DNA of 64,000 nucleotides from Aphidius gifuensis (GCF_014905175.1 NC_057791.1:21056537-21120536), one strand, 5' to 3'; positions 36,016 to 48,400 are shown, numbered from the stretch's first letter. The notes: generated from the letters alone by a model not told the origin. Numbers and translations: made by a program.

Positions 36016-36464
36016 CTATGATTGTCCATCGTGTGTTGGATATTTCTCCAAACGAGTTGGATAGTCATCATATTCCCAATGAGTTTGTTTAAGTTTTTTG
36101 ACATTACCCCAAGAAGAATTAAGGCCTCTTTTCCATTTTTAACATACTAAAAAATAATTATATCAATTATCATTAATAAATTATTTTTTTAATTAATTAT
36201 AATTGATATAATTGTTGCATACACGATGCAATTTCAGGTCTTTCAAATGGTGGCACATACATGAATATTTCAGCCAGACAATCATAATTAAAATAGTCAA
36301 TTGTTGTATTTTTGACTTTTGTATATCTAAAAAAAAAAAAAGAATATTTATATTTTACAACAATGACTGCCAGTCGATTTATAAACTACTTTATTATCTA
36401 TTTCATTAAACGAAGGTGTTGTAATTTTATTTGAAATATTATATTTTTTTATTAACTCATCCGT
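36016..36464 (-). pseudogene. F-box/LRR pseudogene (5' half only)
   Basis: A degenerate relative of copies A-D on the minus strand. The exon 1 start codon is ACG instead of ATG (36462-36464) and the exon is shortened (TDELIKKYNISNK). Exon 2 (about 36222-36330) still reads through the F-box core (DCLAEIFMYVP, then ERPEIA) with a GTATG donor. Exon 3 starts after TTTTTTAG but its fourth codon is TAA where the functional genes have CAA (CQKW becomes C-stop-KW). Homology ends at the DGQ position followed by TAG (36016-36018). The rest of exon 3 and the whole LRR exon are absent. Three independent lesions make it non-functional as an F-box gene. Confidence 0.85.
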
Positions 36465-36553
36465 ATTATACAAATAAAAATTATATATTTACTATAATCA
36501 AGTTTTAGTTTAATTTTACTTGTTGCAATAAACAATAATAAATTTTCATCACC

Positions 36554-36586
36554 CACGTGTTGATTACAGTTGCTTGATGTCAGCTG
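36554..36586 (-). promoter_or_regulatory. Relic F-box promoter cassette
   Basis: CACGTG (36554-36559) and CAGCTG (36581-36586), with GACATCAA-type sequence between, in the same order and orientation relative to the pseudogene as in copies A-D. It lies in the interval before Vps37. Confidence 0.7.
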
Positions 36587-36800
36587 ATTATTTGTTTTTG
36601 TTTTTTTTTTTTTATCTAGCTGGTGGCAAAAGTATGAACCAAAATAGTATCAACATTCACCACACACAGCAGCACCAAATCATCAGCAATTTTTTAACAA
36701 CATCATCATCATATCTATCAATATCTATTAACAATAACAAAAGTACTCCATAATAATAAATAATAATTGCATTATTGAGTTTTATTTACCAACAAACATA

Positions 36801-37816
36801 ATGGCAAATTTAGAATCATCTGTTTTAATGGGAGCTCTTGAAGAAGGTATTTAAAAATGATTTATCAACAAATTAAAAATGCCCTTTAATTTTTTTTTTG
36901 ACAGTTGTTGATGTATACCTAGATAATAATAACTTTATATTATTAACAATTAATTGTTATTTGTTATTTTTTCAGCATCACAAAAAATGAACAGATTGAC
37001 AACTGAAGAATTAAAAGATGTTCTAAATGACGATGAAAAAATTGAAACAATCATTGCTGACATGAAATTTTCAAATGTAAATTATTGTAAATTTTTTTTT
37101 ATTATATTGTTCATATAAATTAATTATTATTGTTATTATTTTGACAGTTTAAACACTTGGATAATGAAAAAGAAAAATTAATGGCAAGCAATAGATCACT
37201 TGCTGAGGTAAATTTAGCAAAACAGCCACAGTTGGAAGAAGGAAAAAGATCAATAAGTGAACTGATTGAAAAAGGCATTGAATTAGGTGAAAATACTCGT
37301 CAAAAACGTGAATTATTAAGTAAGTTTAAATAAATAACTTAATTGTTAAATAATACTTAGAAGACAATTATTATTTATCTTTTTATTTTAGAGGAAAAAT
37401 CTGGATCTATGTCTGTTGAGTCAGCACTTGAACTTTTACAATCAGCTGCTGCTGAACTTGAAGAAGAAACAGAGGTAAATTTCTATAAATTAAAAACAAA
37501 TTTATATATTTTTATTAATTATTATTGTTGTTTTATTTAAAAAAACAAATAGAAATTAGCTGAAACATTTCTTTCTGGTGAATATGCTGTTGATGAATTT
37601 CTTGAGAAATTTTTAATTAGAAAAAAATTAGTCCATTTGAGAAAAGTAAAAATTGATAAAATGCGTGAATTAATGAGAAAATCAACAATGAAAACAACAA
37701 CAACACCTGGTTATCCAACAAGTAATTATCCTGGCATGGCACCTGGTGCTGTTCCATATCCACTTGGTGACATTGGTATGCCAATGCCAATTCCTCCATC
37801 ATACAGACCATTTTAA
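36801..37816 (+). CDS. Vps37: Vps37 (ESCRT-I subunit, B type)
   Basis: A subunit of ESCRT-I, which sorts ubiquitinated membrane proteins into multivesicular bodies together with Tsg101, Vps28 and Mvb12/UBAP1. Exons 36801-36846, 36976-37076, 37148-37319, 37392-37474 and 37553-37816 give 666 nt, 221 residues. The Mod(r) domain is recognised from LTTEELKDVLNDDEKIETII, the ASNRSLAEVNLAKQPQLEEG block, the coiled coil, and the end segment FLSGEYAVDEFLEKFLIRKK with HLRKVKIDKM. The C-terminus is proline/glycine/tyrosine-rich (PGYPTSNYPGMAPGAVPYP), as in the B-type proteins. The gene starts 337 bp from the pseudogene's former start codon, head to head. Confidence 0.93.
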
Positions 37817-37978
37817 AAACGAAAAAAAAAAAAAGAATTATAAAACTGTGAAATTTATTATTAATAATATATAATTTTGAAACATTTATTAATTTATCTA
37901 CTTAATTATTTATTACAGTTTTCTTTTCATAACTATTTACAGAAAAAAACATTTTGTCTATAATTCATATAATGAATA

Positions 37979-38620
37979 TTATTTTTTTGTTTTTTCATTT
38001 ATTTCTGGATAATCAAAATTTGAATCAACTGATGCACCAAACATTACCATGATAAAACAAACAACAACAACAAATATTACAGCTGGAAATTCATTTTTAG
38101 AATCAGAACTATCTGAAAACCTTTTGTTAATTTCCATCATTCTGTGTAGCTCTTGTTTTTCAAATTGAGATCTTCTAAATAGTTTTCCATAATGTGCTTT
38201 TGTCCATTCATCAAAATCATATATTTTTTGATTATTTAAAGCACTACTGTGACGAAATATTTCTGACCTTGCACGAAATGCTTCTTTAGTTATATCTTCA
38301 GTTTTAATATTTTCACCAGGTTGATGTGATTTATATGCTGTTGTTTTAACATTAATACCACGATCATAATTTTTACGTTTATTAAAATTACCAAGTACCT
38401 CATATGCATCTGATATTTCACGAAATTTAATTTTAGCTTCATCAGAATTATTTTTATCTGGATGATATTGCATTGATAATTTAAAATATGCTGCTTTAAC
38501 TTCTTCCTGTGTGGCATTTGTTGTTAAATCTAAATTTGTATAATAATTTTTTGTTTTTGCACTTGATGACATGTTTTTTGTAAACATTGAACTCCATGGT
38601 ATTTTTATTTGACACTTCAT
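37979..38620 (-). CDS. DNAJC30: DNAJC30-like mitochondrial J-domain protein
   Basis: Single exon, 213 residues. The J domain occupies about residues 25-92, with the HPD triad at 53-55 (MQYHPDKNN) and YDRG closing it. A second conserved block, FDEWTKAHYGKLFRR, and a membrane segment near the C-terminus (FPAVIFVVVVCFIMVMFG) match the DNAJC30 plan, a J protein of the mitochondrial inner membrane linked to ATP synthase and complex I upkeep. The basic, Ser-rich N-terminus fits a mitochondrial targeting peptide. The start is the first ATG; a second one at residue 12 is possible. It is convergent with Vps37 (162 bp apart) and divergent from LRR gene E. Confidence 0.88.
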   Translation of the reverse strand: MKCQIKIPWSSMFTKNMSSSAKTKNYYTNLDLTTNATQEEVKAAYFKLSMQYHPDKNNSDEAKIKFREISDAYEVLGNFNKRKNYDRGINVKTTAYKSHQPGENIKTEDITKEAFRARSEIFRHSSALNNQKIYDFDEWTKAHYGKLFRRSQFEKQELHRMMEINKRFSDSSDSKNEFPAVIFVVVVCFIMVMFGASVDSNFDYPEINEKTKK

Positions 38621-39176
38621 GCTCCAAAAAAAATATACAGTATAGCTTTTTTTTTTTTAACAATATTTAATTGATGTTTATTTGTTTTTTTTTCACCATC
38701 AACTTTGAGGTAAATGTGTTGATTGTTGTATTGTTCAAGGTCAATTTAAAATTTTATCATATATTATTCTATTTTTATATTTATTTAATTATTAACAATA
38801 ATTAATATTGTAACATAATAAATAAATAAATGTTCAATGCGCAGGTATACGCGCACCAACACACACTGTACTATTTTTTTTTTTTTTTTTTACGTCGGTT
38901 CAGGTTGGGTCAGGCTGGGTTAGGTCTTAAAAACATGTTTGAAAATCACGTGGATTTGCATCATTCTGGACATCGTGGTCGTGATCCAAGGACGTTCTTT
39001 TCGACTTGGCCTTATTAGCGTGTAGTCCTTTTATTAACGTGCAGGAAAAAAAAGGTGTGCAAATAATTTTTCAATTAAATTTATCTGTCTTAAATTAAAT
39101 AAAAAAATAATTATTAACAAATTGTTATCAATTAAATAATTCATTGATTTTTTTTATATAGAGATTAATCTGAAAT
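38621..39176. promoter_or_regulatory. Divergent region DNAJC30 / LRR gene E, with telomere-like pentamers
   Basis: Start of the E/F duplication unit. It holds TCAGG-TTGGG-TCAGG-CTGGG-TTAGG (38900-38924), a CACGTG box (38947-38952) and a block CATTCTGGACATCGTGGTCG ... GGACGTTCTTTTCGACTTGG that is repeated before gene F. A 5' UTR intron probably ends at TATATAG|AG, shortly before the ATG. Confidence 0.55.
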
Positions 39177-40739
39177 ATGGAGGCTGTTGTAGTTGATCCT
39201 AAATGGGTTGAAACATTTAAATCAATTTCGAAAGACGAAGTAAGTACTGAATTATAATATTTTTCATTGTCAGTTTTTAATTGCTAAATTAAATAATATA
39301 TTTTTTTTGTTTTATATAGATCAATTCCCCAAACAAAGTATGTAAACATGAACTTAGGGCACGTCCAAACATTTCAAAATTATATAAAGCTACCAATGAT
39401 GATGAATATGATCTTTACGGTATTAGCGAGGAAGATCTGTTGAAACGACATAATGAAGATAATAAAATAATTTCAGAACAGCGTGAAAAACGCATGGAGC
39501 GCATGCGTTCACTTTTCATTAGTCAGCCAAAACTTGAAACAAGTAAGTAATAAAATAAAATTAAAATTAACAGTATAATTTTTAATAAAAAAAAAATTGT
39601 ATGATTAAATCATAATTTTAATTTTTTCAGTTTGTAAAGATTGGAGCAATGATTTCGTTGATTCAGGGTTTACAACATATAAGTTTTGTAATTTCACCTA
39701 TCAACAGTTTGATACTCAGCTTCCAGATGATTTAGAATATATAATTAATCTTTGTGGATATAATTTGACAAAGATATATGTAAATGGATATTGTCCAATA
39801 ATGCCATTGATTAAGTCTAATTGTCCAAATCTCGAGGAACTTTTGTTGACATTTGACAAAATGGAAAGTAAAGATTTTGAAGATGCTTTTTCTAACATGC
39901 CTCATCTTAAAAAATTAATGTTTCTTCTTTGGGAATGTAAAGATCCAATTTTACCAATGACTTTGGTTAAATCAATTGAACAAGTTCGTGAAACTTTAAC
40001 AGAATTAGCATTTTCATATTGTATAACTCACAAATTTTATCCTATTGGCTTACCAGATTCATCTGTTGAGGTAAATATAAATTTAACAACTATATTACAA
40101 TAAAAAAAACAAAATATTATTTATTGATAATCAATTAATAATAATAAATTATTTATCTTTCAGATGTATTTTCAAGTTTACGAAGCTTTAATGACTACAG
40201 TTGGGAATATGAAAAATCTCGAGCACTTAACAATTCGTTTGCCTTATGATGTTACAGATGAATTCTTGATAAATCTCGTCGATAATGCTAAAAAATTGAA
40301 ATATTTATGGATAAGTGGTTCACGTATAACAGATAAGGGTATAATTGCACTTAATAAATTAAATCAATTAGAATTTTTTGATCTTGACGGAGTGCAATCA
40401 AGAAAAGAGAATAAGTTCATCACTGATGAGTCAATTAAAGATTTATTTAGCGAAACAATAACATACTTTAACATATCAAAATGCATTCAAGTCACTAATA
40501 GCTCAGTGATTGAACTTTCCAAACATTTACCAAATCTTAAATCTATGAATGTTACAAATACACAAGTAAACTTGGAAGGTATTTTAGAAATAGCTAAATT
40601 AAGAAAAGGTTCTGATAATTTTTTACAGATTAATACTTCTTTTAAAACTAATGATGATCTTGATGAATCATTATTTAATGAATCAAAAATTTCATGTCTC
40701 TATATACCAGATTCTGATTATGACTCAGATGAAAATTAA
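39177..40739 (+). CDS. LRR protein E, F-box lost (F-box/LRR relative)
   Basis: Exons 39177-39239, 39320-39542, 39631-40070 and 40164-40739 give 1302 nt, 433 residues. The exon plan matches copies A-D: four coding exons, the same phases, and the exon 2/3 junction in the same motif (PKLET|ICKDW here, PKIAL|VCQKW in A). The LRR region is clearly related (CPNLEELLLTFDKM, VTDEFLINLVDNAKKLKYLW, ITDKGI). The segment that should be the F-box is instead a long, charged, probably helical stretch (ISEEDLLKRHNEDNKI, then EQREKRMERMRSLF), with no recognisable F-box. It may bind partners without recruiting Skp1 (inference). The start has a weak context (TGAAATATGG), identical in gene F apart from one base upstream. 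Confidence 0.82.
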
Positions 40740-41760
40740 TCTACTAATTATTATTATTGCGTGTATTTTTTCATGAACATGTAGTTTCATTTTATCTTAA
40801 AAAAATATTAAATTTAAAAATTATTTAAAACATTAATTTTATCTATTGAACGAAAATTGATAATATTAATATCAATTCAAATAACCGTGGAACTTAAAGT
40901 TCAATTAATTTAATATTATTAGCCACAAGTTGAATTGTAATGATTTAATAAAAATAAAAAATAATGTTCTCATTTGAATATGTTTATTATTATTATCCAG
41001 TTATTTCTTGCCTCCTGTTATTTGTACTAAATAAACTTTTTAGGTACATTTTTATTTAATTGATTTGAATAAACTCCAGACATTTGAGAGGTAGTCATTT
41101 AATATTCACTCAAAAAATATTATAAGTAATTTTATTATTTAAACAATTATTATTGTCAATTTTAGTAATTGTTTTAACATTTTTTTCGAATTTTAATATT
41201 TATTCCCGCTAAAACAAAAGTCGGCCATCTTTTTTTTACTGTATATATTTTTTTTCGATGAAAATGCACCTTTAAACTTGTAAATATTCACTGATATTCA
41301 CTTTCACTGATACGTGTTGTTAATTAACAAATTGACTTTTTTATTTATATAAAAATTTTTTAAAAATGACTTGTTCTTTTTTTTATGGTTGATAATTTTG
41401 TTAAAAAAATGTGTACATGAAATTAATAATTACACTAATTAACAATAACAAACAATAGTGCGCAGCAACACATACTGTACATTTTTTTTTAAAACAAACC
41501 AGTTCGAACATCACGTGGATTATATACTAGACATTCTGGACATCGTAGTCGTGACTTGTCGTGACTCGAGGACGTTCTTTTCGACTTGGTCTTTCTATAG
41601 CGTGTAGTCCTTCTATTAACGTGCAAAGAAAAAAAAGGTGTGCAAATAATTTTTTAAATAAATTTATTTGTCTTTAATTAAATAAAAAAATAATTATTAA
41701 CAAATTGTTATCAATTAAATAATTCATTGATTTTTTTTTATATAGAGATTAATTTGAAAT
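40740..41760 (+). other. Spacer E-F including a CTU2 5' fragment
   Basis: 3' flank of gene E, then a copy of the CTU2 promoter (from about 41205) ending at ATGTGTA (41409-41415). It is followed by ACATGA, so the fragment would stop after three codons. Next come the upstream block of F with CACGTG at 41512-41517 and a possible 5' UTR intron. Confidence 0.7.
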
Positions 41761-43310
41761 ATGGAGACTGTTGTATTTGATCCTCAATGGGTTGAAACAT
41801 TTAAATCAATTTCGAAAGACGAAGTAAGTACTGAATTATAATATTTTTCATTGTCAGTTTTTAATTGTTGTAATCGTTATGTTTGTTAACTAAATTAAAT
41901 AAAAAATTTTTTTCGTTTATTATAGATCAATTCCCCAAGCAAAGTATGTAAATATCAATCTAGTTTAAGTGCAGTAACTCCAAAGATATATAAAGCTACC
42001 AATGATGATGAATATGATCATTATGGTATTAGCGAGGAAGATTTTCTGAAACTTCAAAGTGAAGATGATAAAAAAATTTCAGAACAACGTGAAAAACGCA
42101 TGGAGCGCATGCGTTCACTTTTCGTTAGTCAGCCAAAACTTGAAACAAGTAAGTAATAAAAACATTTTAAAAAATTGTATAATTAAATAATCATAATTTT
42201 TATTTTTTCAGTTTGTAAAGATTGGAGTAATGATTTCGTTGATTCAGGCTTTACAGCATATAATTTTTCTAATTTAACCTTTAAATATCATGAAACTGAT
42301 CCAGATGATTTAAAATATTTGATCAATCTTTGTGGATGTAATTTGACAAAGCTAAGTATATATGGATATCCTAATTCTCAAATAATGCCATTGATCAAGT
42401 CTAATTGTCCAAATCTCGAGGAACTTTGGTTAACATTTTACAAAATAGAAAGTGAAGATTTTGAAGATGTTTTTTCTAACATGTCTCATCTTAAAATATT
42501 AACAATTGATTGGAAATGTAAAGATTTAACTTTACCAATGACTTTGGTCAAATCAATTGAACAAGTTCGTGAAACTTTGACAAAATTAGTAATTTTATGT
42601 GAATCTGAACAAGTTTATTCTTTTGGCTTACAAGATTCATCGATTGCGGTAAATATAAATTTAACAACTGACAATAAACAAAAAAAATATTCTTTGTTTT
42701 TTATTGATAATCGAATAATAATAATAAATTATTTATCTTTCAGATGTATTCTCAAGTTAACGAAGCTTTAATGACTACAGTTGGGAATATGAAAAATCTC
42801 GAGGATTTAACAATTCGTTGGGTTTATGATGTTACAGATGAGTTCTTGAAAAATCTCGTTGTTAATGCTAAAAATTTAAAATATTTACATATAGATGGTT
42901 CACGTATAACAGATAAGGGTATAATTGCACTTAATAAATTAAATCAATTAGAATATTTTGATCTTGAAGGAATGCAATCAAGAAAAGAGAATAAGTTCAT
43001 CACTGATGAGTCAATTAAAAATTTATTTAGCGAAACAATAACATACTTTGACATATCGAATTGCATTCAAGTCACTAATAGCTCAGTGATTGAACTTTTC
43101 AAACATTTACCAAATCTAAAATATTTGCATGTTGAAAATACACAAGTAAACCTTGAAGGTATTCAAGAAATAGCTAATTTAAAGAAATGTCCTGATGTAT
43201 TTATGGTATTTACTTCTTTTAAAATTAATGATGATGTTTACGAATCATTACGTGAATCAAACTTTATATGTCGCTATATGCCAGATAATAATGACTCAGA
43301 TAAAAATTAA
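41761..43310 (+). CDS. LRR protein F, F-box lost (paralogue of E)
   Basis: Exons 41761-41823, 41926-42148, 42212-42648 and 42744-43310 give 1290 nt, 429 residues. Very close to E throughout, including introns and flanks, so a recent duplicate. It carries the same charged, F-box-less exon 2 (GISEEDFLKLQSEDDKKISE). LRRs are intact (CPNLEELWLTFYKIESEDFE, LKYLHIDGSRITDKGI). E has an acidic end (DSDYDSDEN); F ends NNDSDKN. All splice sites are canonical. Function unknown; presumed protein-protein interaction. Confidence 0.82.
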
Positions 43311-43969
43311 TCTAGTAATTATCATTTTCATGAACATGTAGTTTCATTTTATTTAAAATAAAAATATTATGTTACTTAAAACACATTAATTTTTTCTGTT
43401 GAACATGTTCATATCAATTCAAATAATCTTAGAACTTAAAGTTCTATAATTAATTTAATATTTAATATTGTATTTAATAAAAACACAAGTTGTATTGTAA
43501 TGGTTTAACAAAAATAATAAATAATGTTCTATATATATTTAATTTAGTATTTACTTGAATAAATTTATTATTATTATCCAGTTATTTCTTGCCCCTTGTT
43601 ATTTATACTAAATAAAATTTTTAGGCACATTTTTATTTAATTAATTTAAATGAACTCTAGATATTTGAGTGGTAGTCATAAATATTTACTCGAGGAATTA
43701 TATATAATTTAATATTTAAACAATTTTTATTGTCAATTTTAGTAATTGTTCCAATTTTTTTTTCGAATTTTAATATTTTTTCCCGCTAGAACAAAAGTCG
43801 GCCATCTTTTTTTTTACTGTATATAATTTTTTTTTAATGAAAATTTACCTTTAAACTTGTAAATAAACATTCACGTGTTATTGTAAATTAACAAATTAAC
43901 CCGTTTATTTTTATAAATATTATTAAAAAATTACTTGTTATTTTTTTTGTTGATAATTTTGATAAAAAA
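43311..43969 (+). promoter_or_regulatory. 3' flank of F and CTU2 promoter
   Basis: Contains GTCGGCCATCTTTTTTT near 43797, with a GCCATCTT core like a YY1/Pho site. It is duplicated upstream at about 41219. No TATA box at a typical distance. Confidence 0.55.
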
Positions 43970-45439
43970 ATGTGTAGTTTAAATGGTGGTGATTTGTTGC
44001 TGATAAAAAATGACGATACAATAAAATTGTGAGTATAATTTTTGAGGTTATATTATTATTATTAATTAATTGACAATAATATTAATTAATAATTAAAATA
44101 TTATTTTAGAGACGATTGTTTTTGTTTAAAATGTAAAACAGAAAAAGCATCAGTTAAATTACGTGGTTCAGATGTTTATTGTAATTCCTGTTTTCTAACA
44201 AGTGTAACACATAAATTTCGTGCAACACTTGGTAAATCAAAAATAGTCAGAAGATCTGATAAAGTGCTTGTTGCATACTCTGGTGAATCTGGCTCAGTTG
44301 CATTATTGAATTTAATTCGAGCTGGAATGCATGAATCTGTTCATAAACGTCTTGTATTTGAAACTCATGTTGTTCATATTGATGACGGTTGTTTATTAAA
44401 CAAAACAATTGAACAAAGACAAGCTAGAATCAATGAAATAATAACACAAACAAATTCACTTGATTTTAAATTATTTGTCACGTCAATTGGTGAGATATTT
44501 AATGAAAAAAATCCAGATCTACGTGAAATTAATAATTACACTTGTTCAATCAATGACAATGATGAAAAATTATTAAATATTTATAATAATCTAACAGATG
44601 AAACATCAAAAAAAGATTTTCTCCATAAAATTAGAGAAAAGCTAATAGTAACAGTTGCTAAATGTTTTGATTGTTGTAAAATATTCTTTGATGAAGACTC
44701 AACATCACTTGCTGTGACAATATTGAGTAATGTTTCATTGGGAAGAGGTGCACAATTATCATCAGATGTTGGTTTTATTGATGATCGTCATACTGGAGTT
44801 ATGATACTTCGACCAATGCGTGATTTTACACGTCAAGAATTAAATTATTACATGGATATTCATAAATTAAATAGTTTTACAATGAAAAAATCATCAAACA
44901 ATTCATACTCATCAATTCAAGGAGTAACTGAAAGTTTTGTTATTGATCTTGATGAACAATTTGGTGGTACTGTTGCTGCAATATTTCGTACTGGTGAAAA
45001 ATTATCATCAAAATCTAAAAATAATGATGATGTTGCTATTGATAAATGTGTCATGTGTGAGGGTTACATTGATACAGCACATTTTGATAAAACAACATCA
45101 GCAATTGAAGCAACAAATTTTTCGAAAATTGTGTCATTAAAAGGTTCCTTGGCTGAGCATGATCTAGCCATGATTGATGGCAATTTAAATGATGATAAAA
45201 CAATTATTGAAAATGGAAATAAAAAATGTGGTGATTGTTCTGGTAGTTGTGGTGATAAAAATAATAGTGACAATGATTTATCAGTTGATGAAATTAATAA
45301 ACATCTTTGTTATGCTTGTCGGAGAATATTTAGTGATAAAAAAATTATAAATAATTATTTAACAAGTATTGTTAATGCAATACGTGAAAAAAAAGCATTT
45401 GAAAATATGAGAAATGAAATTTCTGATTTTTTATTGTAA
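43970..45439 (+). CDS. CTU2: Cytoplasmic tRNA 2-thiolation protein 2
   Basis: Partner of CTU1 in thiolating the wobble uridine (U34) of tRNA-Lys, -Glu and -Gln in the cytosol, with sulphur supplied by the URM1 pathway. Exons 43970-44028 and 44110-45439 give 1389 nt, 462 residues. An N-terminal zinc-ribbon-like part has CFCLKCK and CNSCF. The next segment, HKFRATLGKSKIVRRSDKVL, leads to a degenerate PP-loop (VLVAYSGESGS; the active enzyme motif is SGGxDS), as expected for the non-catalytic subunit. Further CxxC pairs occur in the C-terminal part (CVMCEGY, CGDCSGSCGD, CYACRRIF). The start ATG lies at the very edge of the E/F duplication. Confidence 0.93.
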
Positions 45440-48400
45440 ATAATATTTTAAAAAATTAATTATCTTCTTTAAGCTCAATGAAAATTAATTGAATAAATAA
45501 AATTATATTATCTTTTAAATTTTTAATATACACTTGGCTTATCTTTTGTACAAATAATAATAATGTGCAAAAATATAAATGACAACCACCTACATAACTA
45601 AAAATTAAGTCCTATCAACGTTGAAAAATAATCCAGATAAAATTTTATTCCACGACAAACACAATTGGTTTTAATAAAACACCGACAGTCACCAAGTGCT
45701 GCCACAATTTTTATGTTTTATACATTATTTTATATATATTTATTATTTTTTTTTCTTGTTTCTTATTTATCATTGAACGTCATCGGTGTAAGACATCATC
45801 AGTCAACACTAATGTCAATAAAACATTTAAGATATTCAAATATGTAAGTTTTTTTTTGTTTGATAATTTAAATAGAATAAATATTTCATTTTATTTTTTA
45901 AATTTTCATACGTACCCAGTTGTGCCGGGTACAATTAAACATTGTTTTTTTTTTTTTTTTTTATCATTCGGTTAATCGTACATGAAACTTTTAAACTCAT
46001 TTATTTATTTTTTTTATTGAAATAATTTACAGTAAATTTGTTTGAAGTAACTTTATTTTTCATGATAATTTGATATATTGTAATTTAAAAATTTATTTAC
46101 CAGTAAATAGTTGATAACAAAAGTTGGATAATTTATTTTGAAAATTTAAATTTTAGATAAATTTAATTTCATGAAAATATTTTAAAGTAATTTAAATTTT
46201 ATAGTAATTAATTTTTAAATTATAGTTGCAAATTTTTTTATAAACGTGGAAGAATTGTTTTTTTACTCTCGTTATAAAAATTAATTGGTTCATTTAATAA
46301 TTGGCAATTAGAACAAACTTTATAAAAAAAAAAAACTGAAACTAATTTTTTTTTCAACTAATTTATACTAATGTAATTATCAGCAATGTTAAATTACTCT
46401 TTAATAATTTTTTAAATTTAATTTTCATTTTTTCATTTGCAATACAAATCAACAATATTTATTTTTATTTTTTCATGACCAAAATATTAACACCGGGCAT
46501 TCTTTAGTTTGCATATCAAATTAATTCCAACAGAAATTAAAATGAAATTAAAATATAAACAAAAAGTCAATACTATTATTAAACAAATATTAAAATATTT
46601 TTGTTCATTTAATTTTTGATTAAAAAAAAACTCGAAAAACTAAACAGTTGAATTTTTTTTTAAACTGTTAGTTTGTAGTGTTTTTTTTATTTCGCCAACT
46701 CGTTAAGGTAATACATTTTTGACTTATTCAATACTTGAATTGAATATGCAGGTCAATAAGGTGAACATTTATGAATAACACCTATACAAAATAACAACAA
46801 TAACAACAACAATAACAACAACATATTTAGAGTTAAATGTCTCGCGTAAATTTCAATTTATTTTCATACTAAATTGTAAAATAACTTTCACCTATTATTT
46901 ATAACTAAATATACCTCAAAAAAATCCCATTATTTAAACAAACAAATACATAAAACGAATTTATTATTTAGCACAAATATAGATAAAAAATTAATACAAT
47001 AAAACCATTTTATAATATTTGTATTATGTTTTTTTTTTTGATAAAAATCAAAAATAGGTGTGTCGATTTATCTCTCATATAAAACAATTGAATCGGTACT
47101 ATCAATAAAATTATTTATATATACTTGAAGATAATAGACGGCTAGAAAATACTAGATGAAAGAATTTTTTTTTTTTTTTTTTATCTAGCTCATAATACGG
47201 TTTTATTCAAAATATAAAACCGTTGGATTAATCATCACTTGTAATTTGTTTTTTTGAAAAAATTGAATTTCTTATATCAATAATTTTAGAAGGTATATTT
47301 ATGATTTTTTAAAAATCTTATTTAGGCCATGTTTTTTAGTATAAAAAATTGATTAAATAAAAAATAAAATCATTTTTTTTTTAAATAATTTAAATTGTGT
47401 GTGTCGGTCAGTATATAAATAACGGATAACTACCGAGTATTTACTTTTTTTTTTTTATCACGCTCTATTAGATTATTCGACTAGTCATCTTATATACATA
47501 TATATAATTTTTTTTATTATAAATAAACACAACATGTGCTTGCCTTTTCATTTGCAGGTGTACAATACATTTATTTATCTTTTTTAGTTATGTTTTTTAT
47601 ATACCATCGAATGGAAAGTTGATAGTTATTTAAATTCAAAAGAGCAGCGATATTTAAATTGCCCCAAGACAATGATAAATTTATTTAATAATATACTTTA
47701 CAAGATTTTTCATATTCATCTTTAGAATTTCTAATTTTATTTAAACATTTTGTTAAAGGGTTTTTTTTGGGGGGGAAATATATATCTGAGTGATTTTTGA
47801 AAAAAAAAAAGACAAAATATATTTATCTATTTTTGTACATGAAATTACATATTTTTTTTTTTTGGAAAAGTTATATTTGTACTTTGGATGACTTGCTGAT
47901 GGATTTAGTGTATGTCTGGAATTTATATTTTTTAAAATTATCTTATTATTTTACTCGAGCAATTTCAAGTATTGCCGTTTCAAAAAATTTTTCTAAAATT
48001 TAAATTTTAAATAAATTTCATAATTAAAATTTTAATTTATACATAAAATTAAACATATATTAATTGAATATAAATAAATAACTAAATAGATAATTTTTTC
48101 AAGTAAATTTTAAACAAATAAATAAACAATTTGATAAATGAAAAAAAAAAAAAATAGTAAATTAATAAATGGAGTCAATAAATACATAAAAAAAATTAAT
48201 TAAATAAAAAAAATAAATAAATAAACAAATAAATTAATTAATAAATACATAATTTAATTTATTAGTTTATTTATTTTACAAAACAATAACTAATAAATAA
48301 AAAAATATCGTAAAAATAATAACAAAAAAAAAAAAAAATTTCCAAGAAAAGGTGGTTTTTTTTTTCCAATTAATATAAAAAATGGTTTTTTAAATAAAAA

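Larger units (their letters stand above)
38851..43977 (+). repeat. Two-unit segmental duplication (LRR genes E and F plus CTU2 5' end)
   Basis: Unit 1 is about 38851-41415 and unit 2 about 41460-43977. Each unit has an upstream block with CACGTG, a four-exon LRR gene and a 3' flank that ends in the CTU2 promoter (TCCCGCTAAAACAAAAGTCG versus TCCCGCTAGAACAAAAGTCG, both followed by GCCATCTTTTT) and the first seven bases of the CTU2 reading frame (ATGTGTA at 41409 and 43970). Similarity stops there. Confidence 0.85.

Noticed and set aside
38830..39018. 62-codon ORF before gene E
   Set aside because: Lies in the duplicated 5' block; the corresponding stretch before gene F is not kept as the same reading frame.
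45665..45847. 60-codon ORF after CTU2
   Set aside because: Low complexity, no family features and poor start context.
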